From Gemmataceae bacterium (GTDB lineage Bacteria; Planctomycetota; Planctomycetia; Gemmatales; Gemmataceae), in NCBI GenBank assembly GCA_947474875.1, contig CANJKY010000234.1, positions 1 through 6,374 of the forward strand: a DNA stretch of 6,374 nt, given 5' to 3'. The notes under the pieces were generated by a model that saw nothing but the letters and a program-made list of their open reading frames with translations, ran no database searches and was not told where the DNA came from. The position numbers and the translations under genes are program-made. Every line of letters starts with the position of its first letter. Position 1 is the first letter of the stretch. Positions 1 through 4,122 of the stretch are shown one piece after another.

Positions 1-360
1 CAGCGTGTCGCCGGCCCGCAGCCCGGCCATGGCCGCGACCACCGCCTGCCGCGGGTCCGGCTCGAACCAGCCGGCGGGCTGATCGGCGAGTGGGGCGGCC
101 GGGTCGGCGGTGTGGATGAGGCGGTCGGGCAGGGCGGCCAGGTCCGGCGGCAGGCGGTCGTGGCCGCGGGCGGCGAACACCGCCACCAGCCGCCCGCCGC
201 CCACCCGCGGGGTGTGCAGGCAGTCGGTCAGGTCGGTCGGGGAGTGGTAGTAGACGATTTCGATCCCGTACCGGTCGCGGTGCGGGGTGGGGACGGCGTG
301 GGCGGCCGGCGGGGCGGTCACGGCAGTCGGGCGCGGCTGGCGGCGGAGGCGGGTGAGCAC
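1..360 (-). CDS. Unrecognised protein, N-terminal part, cut by window edge
   Basis: I do not recognise this protein. The minus frame is open from a stop at 478-480 to the window edge, and nearly every codon ends in G or C, as in the clear genes nearby. There is no early ATG; the first in-frame one is at 30-28. The likely start is GTG at 360-358, because GAGG (369-372) lies 8 nt upstream. A second GTG at 321-319 is the alternative. From GTG360, 120 residues are visible. The first 30 or so are rich in Pro, Ala and Arg. A more structured part follows, including YGIEIVYYSPTDLTDCLHTP, then GGGRLVAVFAARGHDRLP, and near the edge GWFEPDPRQAVVAAMAGL. I see no signal peptide or membrane segment. The C-terminus is outside the window. 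The gene begins 27 nt after the T-tract of a strong terminator, so it either has its own promoter or is controlled by attenuation. That it is coding is fairly sure; its function is unknown. Confidence 0.62.
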   Translation of the reverse strand, partial: MLTRLRRQPRPTAVTAPPAAHAVPTPHRDRYGIEIVYYHSPTDLTDCLHTPRVGGGRLVAVFAARGHDRLPPDLAALPDRLIHTADPAAPLADQPAGWFEPDPRQAVVAAMAGLRAGDTL

Positions 361-368
361 GGCGGTAT

Positions 369-372
369 CCTC
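369..372 (-). promoter_or_regulatory. Probable ribosome binding site deciding the GTG start at 360
   Basis: The minus strand reads GAGG, then an 8-nt spacer, then GTG. No in-frame ATG is available nearby, so this site is the main reason to prefer GTG360 over GTG321. Confidence 0.45.
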
Positions 373-386
373 GGCGGGTAGGAACG

Positions 387-436
387 AAAAAAGGCCGCCA
401 GACGTCACCCCGAAACGGGGATGAGGTCTGGCGGCC
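387..436 (-). terminator. Strong intrinsic terminator (minus strand)
   Basis: On the minus strand a perfect 11-bp stem (GGCCGCCAGAC at 436-426 pairing with GTCTGGCGGCC at 403-393) is followed directly by six Ts (392-387). The 22-nt loop folds further: TCA/TGA (405-407 with 422-424) and CCCCG/CGGGG (408-412 with 416-420) close on an AAA triloop. The T-tract sits only on the minus-strand 3' side, so the terminator is directional. It ends 27 nt before the probable GTG start of the next gene. It could therefore end the sigma/DUF2294 transcript, end a small RNA, or act as an attenuator for the downstream gene. Confidence 0.88.
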
Positions 437-441
437 GTGAT

Positions 442-467
442 CCGCCCCGGCGGTTCCCACCGGGGCG
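442..467. repeat. Palindromic repeat element, copy 1
   Basis: CCGCCCCGGCGGTTC (442-456) is followed by a 3-nt spacer and CCGGGGCG (460-467). It forms a perfect 8-bp stem, 443-450 with 460-467, around a 9-nt loop. The first 15 nt and the closing 8 nt are identical to copy 2 at 4049-4073; only the loop differs. On the minus strand it sits directly upstream of the T6 terminator. Confidence 0.7.
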
Positions 468-535
468 ACTTTAAGCACTAGTTGTGGACCCGGCGTGCGG
501 CGGGCGGGCGCCATCCGCGTGACGGGTCGGAATGA

Positions 536-563
536 TTAATACCCGCTGTCGCCGCCGCGTCAA
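536..563 (-). promoter_or_regulatory. Sigma70-like promoter reading towards position 1
   Basis: The minus strand has TTGACG at 563-558 (5 of 6 to TTGACA), a 16-nt spacer, then TATTAA at 541-536 (4 of 6 to TATAAT). The AT-rich -10 patch stands out in a very GC-rich background. The promoter begins 10 nt after the DUF2294 stop codon, so it would drive only the region 529-361 and, on readthrough, the gene at 360. No transcript data are available to confirm it. Confidence 0.5.
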
Positions 564-573
564 CTCGGTTCGG

Positions 574-957
574 TCATTTTTGCGGCAGGTCGTACTCCGG
601 CCGGCTGTCCAGGGTGAACACGATCACCCGCTCGCCGGTGCGGGTGGAGATGTCGGTGTGCATGCTCCGCACCCCCACCCCGAGGATGTCCTTCACCGCC
701 GCGTGCAGCAGCGGCCCGCCGCTCTCGATCAACTGCTGCCGCACCTGCTTGATCAGGTCCCGCCCCCGCTCGGCGTCCGGGGCGGCGGCCAGCTTGTGCT
801 CGGCCGCCGTCAGCACCCCCTTCAGCCGCACCAGCACCAGGTCGTCCACCAGGAAGGTGCGGGTCTCCAGCGGCCCGCGGCCCATGTACTCCTTCTCGAA
901 CCGGATGACCGCCTGACTGACCTCGGCCTCCAGCTCGCCCTTCGTCTTGGTCGGCAT
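574..957 (-). CDS. DUF2294 / MpsC-like domain protein
   Basis: This 127-residue soluble protein is almost entirely one domain, DUF2294. The domain is also annotated as MpsC-like, after the MpsABC membrane-potential (Na+/bicarbonate-linked) system of Staphylococcus aureus. Visible family signatures are the N-terminal helix with RFEKEYMGRGPLETRTFL (19-36), VLVRLKGVLTAAEHKLA (41-57), the helix GRDLIKQVRQQLIESG (65-80), and the closing MHTDISTRTGERVIVFTLD (99-117). There is no signal peptide or membrane segment, and the length is normal for the stand-alone form. The ATG at 957-955 lies 3 nt after the TGA of the sigma factor, with weak AAGG-type pairing about 10 nt upstream. Co-transcription and possibly translational coupling are therefore likely. 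No MpsA/MpsB-type membrane partner is encoded here, so a role in ion transport is not supported by context. Family assignment is firm; cellular role is unknown. Confidence 0.88.
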   Translation of the reverse strand: MPTKTKGELEAEVSQAVIRFEKEYMGRGPLETRTFLVDDLVLVRLKGVLTAAEHKLAAAPDAERGRDLIKQVRQQLIESGGPLLHAAVKDILGVGVRSMHTDISTRTGERVIVFTLDSRPEYDLPQK

Positions 958-960
958 GGG

Positions 961-2193
961 TCACTTCGCCTTACCGGTACGGAACACCAGCAGGTACGGT
1001 AGCGACGGGGTGCCGTCGGCGTCCACGAAGCTCATGAACTTGCCGCCGTTCAGCCACACCGCGTAGGTGGTGTCCGGCTCCAGGTTGACCGCCAGGGCAC
1101 ACGTCTTTTTGTCCTTGTCGAACGCCGGTTTGTTGTCGCCGGACGGCAGCGCGGCCCCGCGGCCCGTGTCCGTCGCCCACGTCCAACTGCCGTCCGTCAT
1201 CGCCTTGCTGAACGTCACGCTCACCTCCTTCAACCCCGGGTCGACGTTCTCCGACCCGGCCGCCGGCACCGTCTTCACCACCACCGGCGGGGCGTCGGCC
1301 ACCTTCTTCGCCCCGGCGTCGTCCTTGTTCTCATTGGCCTTCTTGGCGATCAATTTGCCCGAGTCTGGCCGCGGGGCGGTGGTGCCGCCGGCGAACACCG
1401 CGGTCGCGCCGACCGCCCCGGCCGCGATCAGACCCGCGACCGCCCAGCCCAGCAGTTTCCGTTTCGCGCTCATGGTGTGCAGGACCCCTTCGGTGATGGA
1501 AGCGATGGTTGTGGACACAGGCTCGGTGGCGGTTCGCACGGCCGCATCGACGAGTGGACCGGGCACGGCCGATGCCGACCCGCCGACGGCCCCGACCGCC
1601 GCCAACCCGTACCCGCACCGGGCGAGGCGGGCGGCGAGCAACTTGCGGCCGGCGTTCAGCCGGCTGGACAGCGTGCCCTCGGGGATGCCGAGCGCGACCG
1701 CGGCGTCGGCCCGCGGGTGGCCGTGCAGGTCGCACAGGGCGACGGCCAGCCGGTAGTGGGCCGGCAGCGCCGCCAGCTCCCGCTCGACCACCGCCGGCAA
1801 CTCCACATCCTGGGCGGCCGCTTCGACGGGCATTTCCGGCACCTCGCCGGTCGGCGTCTCGCGGCTCACCCGCCTGGCCCGCAGCCGCCGGGCCTCCACC
1901 GCCGTGCGGTACGCCACCCCGTACAGCCAGCCGGTCAGCCGGTCCTGCCGCTGCACGTCGCCGGCCCGCCGCACCAGCACCAGGAACGCCGCTTGGAAGG
2001 CGTCGTCCGCGTCAGGGGCGTTGCCCAGCACCCGGCGGCACACGCCCAGCACCATCGGCCCGTGCCGGGCGACCAACAGGGCGAACGCGTCCGCGTCCCG
2101 GTCGGCGGCGAACCGGCCGAGCAGAGCAGAGTCGGGCGGGTCGTCCGGGGCGGACAACCGGGCGGCAATCCGCGTCAGCAGGGTGTTCGGCAT
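961..2193 (-). CDS. ECF RNA polymerase sigma factor with membrane segment and Ig-like C-terminal domain
   Basis: This is a 410-residue fusion. Residues about 24-108 are sigma region 2, with DADDAFQAAFLVLVRRA (61-77) and the region 2.4-like LTGWLYGVAYRTA (86-98). Residues about 141-192 are sigma region 4, with LPAHYRLAVALCDLHGHPRA and the helix-turn-helix PEGTLSSRLNAGRKLL (171-186). An Ala/Gly-rich linker leads to KRK (244-246) and one hydrophobic segment, about 247-269. After a charged stretch, residues about 303-408 look like a bacterial Ig-like domain of the SbsA/Big_5 type (PAAGSENVDP, VSVTFSKAM, LEPDTTYAVWLNG). The Ig-like part would lie outside the membrane and the sigma part in the cytoplasm. 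The frame stays open to an ATG at 2433, but I chose ATG2193. GAGG lies 5 nt upstream of it, and sigma homology begins only after it. Such fusions are known in planctomycetes; the signal sensed is unknown. It is followed 3 nt later by the DUF2294 gene. Confidence 0.92.
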   Translation of the reverse strand: MPNTLLTRIAARLSAPDDPPDSALLGRFAADRDADAFALLVARHGPMVLGVCRRVLGNAPDADDAFQAAFLVLVRRAGDVQRQDRLTGWLYGVAYRTAVEARRLRARRVSRETPTGEVPEMPVEAAAQDVELPAVVERELAALPAHYRLAVALCDLHGHPRADAAVALGIPEGTLSSRLNAGRKLLAARLARCGYGLAAVGAVGGSASAVPGPLVDAAVRTATEPVSTTIASITEGVLHTMSAKRKLLGWAVAGLIAAGAVGATAVFAGGTTAPRPDSGKLIAKKANENKDDAGAKKVADAPPVVVKTVPAAGSENVDPGLKEVSVTFSKAMTDGSWTWATDTGRGAALPSGDNKPAFDKDKKTCALAVNLEPDTTYAVWLNGGKFMSFVDADGTPSLPYLLVFRTGKAK

Positions 2194-2198
2194 GCGGG

Positions 2199-2202
2199 CC
2201 TC
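2199..2202 (-). promoter_or_regulatory. Ribosome binding site deciding the sigma factor start
   Basis: GAGG on the minus strand sits 5 nt before ATG2193. This favours ATG2193 over the upstream in-frame ATG at 2433, whose extra 80 codons resemble no known domain. Confidence 0.5.
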
Positions 2203-2241
2203 GACAGGTGCTGGACGGCGGCGGCCCGGCGCGTCGGGGAA

Positions 2242-2247
2242 AGTGTA
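2242..2247 (-). promoter_or_regulatory. Weak -10-like element upstream of the sigma factor
   Basis: TACACT on the minus strand lies about 50 nt before ATG2193, in a locally less GC-rich stretch. The sequence 16-18 nt further upstream does not resemble a sigma70 -35 box, so this is only a candidate. Confidence 0.18.
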
Positions 2248-2405
2248 CGAAGCGGAGAAAATCGCGGCGGGTGCTTGGCTCGCCCGGCGATCGAACGCGG
2301 TTTCGGAGGGACCGGCCGTGGGATTTCGCTGACGGTACGAGCTGGCGGACGCATGAGTCTGGCAGGAAAAGTGGGCGTAACCGATTCCGCCGCGGTCAAC
2401 GCGAT

Positions 2406-2443
2406 CCCTCACGCTACCAGATTCGGCATTCATGCCGTGAGGG
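2406..2443. repeat. Inverted repeat with nested alternative hairpin
   Basis: CCCTCACG (2406-2413) and CGTGAGGG (2436-2443) form a perfect 8-bp stem over a 22-nt loop. A second palindrome, CGGCAT-TC-ATGCCG (2424-2437), shares two bases with the outer stem, so the two folds partly compete. It lies 56 nt past the kinase stop and about 210 nt before the sigma factor start. There is no T-tract. It could be an operator, or part of the kinase 3' end. Confidence 0.5.
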
Positions 2444-2459
2444 CGCGTGGTTCCCGCGG

Positions 2460-2477
2460 CGACCGGCGAAACGGTCG
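2460..2477 (-). other. Short hairpin just after the kinase stop
   Basis: CGACCG (2460-2465) and CGGTCG (2472-2477) pair around a GCGAAA loop (TTTCGC on the minus strand), 21 nt downstream of the kinase stop. No T-tract follows, so it is at best a weak or factor-dependent 3'-end signal. Confidence 0.35.
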
Positions 2478-2498
2478 TCGCGGGTCACGGCGTCGGCC

Positions 2499-3941
2499 TC
2501 ACCCCCAGATCAAGTACGCCAGCGCCGCCAGGAACACCAGCACGCCGAACGCGAGGAAGGCCCACGGCGACCACGTTCGCAGGGCCGCCGTCGTCTGCGG
2601 GCGGACGGCGTTCGCCCCGGCGGGGGCGGCCTGGGCGAACGGGCCATCGGGTATACCGGCTGGTTCGGCGGACGCCGGGGTGAGGGCCGCCGTCGGGGCG
2701 GCGGGGGCGGACGCCGGCGGCGGGAGCGGGGCGACGGCCGAGCGGAAGCTCGGCGGCATCGGGGTGCCGGCGGACGCCCCGAACGCGATCCGCTGCGGCG
2801 CCGCGGCGACCGCCGTGCGGCCGGGCGGCGGGCGGTCGTCGGACGCGGCCGGGAGGTCGAACAGGGAGTACCCGTCGCTGCTGTCCTGGCCGTCGTCGCC
2901 GCGGGGGGCCGGGGTGACGGCGACCGGGGCCGGGGTGATGACCACCGGCGGCGACCCGCCCGGCTGGATCAGCCCGCCGATCGCCTCCACCACCTCGGCC
3001 GCCGACTGGTACCGGTCCTCCCGCCGGAGTGCCATCATCTTCCGGATGACGCCGATCAGGTGGTCGTACTCGGCGGCCTCGGCCGGGGTCCGCGGCGGCG
3101 GCGGGGCGAACTGGCCGTACACCGGCGGCTTCTTCCCCGTCACCGCCAGCCAGAAGGTGGCGCCCAGCCCGTAGATGTCGGCGCGGGCGTCCACGTTGTG
3201 GCTGTCGGTCGCCTGCTCCGGGGCGATGTACGCGGCCAGCCCGAGCACCGCCCCGCCGCGGGTCAGGTTCTCGTCGTCCCCGGTGTACCGGGCCAGCCCG
3301 AGGTCCAGGATCTTCAGCCGCCCGTCCCGGCTGACCATCAGGTTGCTCGGCTTCACGTCCCGGTGGACCACCCCGGCCTGGTGGGCGACGTGCAGCCCGG
3401 ACGCCGCCTGCCACAGCAGCAGCGCCACCTGCCGCGGGGCCATCCGCCCCTCGTCCCCGAGCAGTTGCAGCAGGCTTCGCCCGTCCACGTACTCCATCAC
3501 CAGGTAGTGCAGCCGGTCGTCCCGCCCCAGGTCGTAGGCGTGCACGATGTTCGGGTGGCGGATGGCCGCCGCCGCCATCGCCTCCCGCTCGAACCGCTTC
3601 ACCGCCTCCGCGCTCCGCGCCTTGTCCGCCTGCAGCACCTTCACCGCCGCCCGCCGCTTCATCCGCGTGTGCTCGCACAGGTACACCTGGCTGTTCGTGC
3701 CGGTGCCGATGCGGTCCATCACCTTATACGGGCCGATGAAGTACCGGTGCCACCGCCCGCGGAGCAGGTGCGACGACTGGAACCGGGTGAGCAGCCCGGC
3801 GGCCACCATCCGCTCGGCCAGCGTGGCGGCGGACAGCACCTCCTGCTGCTGGCCGCAGAACGCCTGCACCCGCTCCGGTTCGAGCAGTTGGCTCTTCGTC
3901 AGCACGGCCAGGAAGTCGCTCAACGACAACTGTTTCGCCAT
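2499..3941 (-). CDS. Membrane-anchored Hanks-type Ser/Thr protein kinase
   Basis: This is a complete 480-residue kinase. Residues 1-70 form a small helical domain (LSDFLAVLTKSQLLEPERV, then LAERMVAAGLLTRFQSSHLL) that precedes the catalytic domain in many planctomycete kinases. The kinase domain spans about 71-322. It has a Gly-rich loop GTGTNSQV (79-86), the ATP lysine K101 in AAVK, a likely helix-C Glu120, catalytic HRDVKPSN (193-200, Asp195), Mg-binding DLG (213-215) in place of DFG, APE (240-242) and DIYGLG (255-260). The key catalytic residues are all present, so it should be active. A Pro/Ala-rich linker of about 130 residues leads to a C-terminal hydrophobic segment (about 457-479). With only one residue after it, the kinase is probably tail-anchored, with no extracytoplasmic sensor. 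The start is ATG3941, because the N-terminal domain begins directly after it; no strong ribosome binding site is visible. The substrate is unknown; the neighbouring sigma factor is a speculative candidate. Confidence 0.95.
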   Translation of the reverse strand: MAKQLSLSDFLAVLTKSQLLEPERVQAFCGQQQEVLSAATLAERMVAAGLLTRFQSSHLLRGRWHRYFIGPYKVMDRIGTGTNSQVYLCEHTRMKRRAAVKVLQADKARSAEAVKRFEREAMAAAAIRHPNIVHAYDLGRDDRLHYLVMEYVDGRSLLQLLGDEGRMAPRQVALLLWQAASGLHVAHQAGVVHRDVKPSNLMVSRDGRLKILDLGLARYTGDDENLTRGGAVLGLAAYIAPEQATDSHNVDARADIYGLGATFWLAVTGKKPPVYGQFAPPPPRTPAEAAEYDHLIGVIRKMMALRREDRYQSAAEVVEAIGGLIQPGGSPPVVITPAPVAVTPAPRGDDGQDSSDGYSLFDLPAASDDRPPPGRTAVAAAPQRIAFGASAGTPMPPSFRSAVAPLPPPASAPAAPTAALTPASAEPAGIPDGPFAQAAPAGANAVRPQTTAALRTWSPWAFLAFGVLVFLAALAYLIWG

Positions 3942-3956
3942 GACACACCGGGGGAA

Positions 3957-3976
3957 GGGCGCGAGCGGTCGCGCCC
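3957..3976 (-). promoter_or_regulatory. Perfect hairpin in the kinase leader
   Basis: GGGCGCGA (3957-3964) and TCGCGCCC (3969-3976) form an 8-bp stem with a 4-nt loop, ending 15 nt before ATG3941. In the mRNA it would fold right next to the ribosome entry region, so it may limit translation, or the DNA palindrome may be a regulator site. No protein or ligand can be assigned. Confidence 0.42.
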
Positions 3977-4030
3977 GAAGCGTAGTTCACACTTCCGGCA
4001 TCAGGCGGCGAGTTGTCGGAACTGGGGGAC

Positions 4031-4044
4031 CGTTCCGGGGAACG
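4031..4044. other. Short palindrome
   Basis: CGTTCC-GG-GGAACG is a 6-bp inverted repeat around two bases. It lies 4 nt from the larger palindrome at 4049-4073, in the gap between peptidase and kinase. It could be a small operator or an additional 3'-end hairpin. Confidence 0.3.
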
Positions 4045-4048
4045 AGGA

Positions 4049-4073
4049 CCGCCCCGGCGGTTCGGCCGGGGCG
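4049..4073. repeat. Palindromic repeat element, copy 2
   Basis: CCGCCCCGGCGGTTC (4049-4063), two bases, then CCGGGGCG (4066-4073). The 10-bp stem (4049-4058 with 4065-4074) is perfect, around a GGTTCG loop. The element matches copy 1 at 442-467 outside the loop. It lies about 50 nt past the peptidase stop. No T-tract follows on the minus strand, so it is not a classical intrinsic terminator by itself. Confidence 0.7.
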
Positions 4074-4098
4074 GGAAAAGTGTGTCGGCGGAGGAACC

Positions 4099-4113
4099 CC
4101 GGCGGGCCGCCGG
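4099..4113 (-). other. Hairpin just downstream of the peptidase stop
   Basis: CCGGCG (4099-4104) and CGCCGG (4108-4113) pair around a 3-nt loop, 9 nt after the peptidase stop codon. No T-run follows. It may protect or end the transcript together with the palindromes at 4049-4073 and 4031-4044. Confidence 0.3.
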
Positions 4114-4122
4114 TGTCGGGGC

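Larger units (their letters stand above)
387..529 (-). ncRNA. Candidate small RNA or attenuated leader (about 140 nt)
   Basis: This stretch is bounded by a sigma70-like promoter (563-536, predicted start near 529) and an intrinsic terminator with T6 (436-387). In between is a second, perfect 8-bp hairpin (467-460 with 450-443). There is no convincing protein gene. A minus-strand ATG at 514 opens a frame, but it reads through both hairpins and then out of phase with the next gene. The segment GGCGG (447-443) could pair with CCGCC (434-430). That would compete with both hairpins, as an antiterminator might; this is inference only. I compared it by eye with fluoride, guanidine, TPP, FMN and SRP RNA signatures and found no match. 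The promoter and terminator are direct observations; the RNA itself is inferred. Confidence 0.42.
2194..2498. other. Intergenic gap between kinase and sigma factor
   Basis: These 305 nt hold no supported gene. They contain two inverted repeats near the kinase end (2460-2477 and 2406-2443), described separately. A -10-like TACACT occurs on the minus strand at 2247-2242, which would start transcription about 40 nt before ATG2193, but I see no good -35 box. GGGAACC, resembling an ECF -35 element, occurs on the minus strand at 2455-2449 without a convincing partner. The minus-strand extension of the sigma frame through here has no domain homology I recognise. Confidence 0.5.

Noticed and set aside
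112..381. Plus-strand 89-codon open frame
   Set aside because: The minus frame over the same bases has much better codon bias and a more protein-like composition; the plus frame is low-complexity Gly/Val/Arg.
391..514. Minus-strand small ORF from ATG514
   Set aside because: It reads through both strong hairpins, has no good ribosome binding site, and continues out of phase as an Arg/Pro-rich shadow of the gene at 360.
480..530. Possible fluoride riboswitch, from a GGATGGCG-like stretch on the minus strand
   Set aside because: The remaining conserved positions and the pseudoknot partner of the crcB motif are not present.
560..964. Overlapping minus-strand 134-codon frame beside the DUF2294 gene
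   Set aside because: It is out of phase with the clear DUF2294 reading frame and is Gly/Arg/Ala-rich low complexity.
2376..2399. TTGACC at 2399-2394 (minus) as a -35 box for the sigma gene
   Set aside because: At 16-18 nt spacing the -10 position is GC-rich and does not resemble TATAAT.
2194..2433. 80-codon upstream extension of the sigma factor to ATG2433
   Set aside because: The extra residues resemble no sigma domain, and GAGG is correctly placed before ATG2193.
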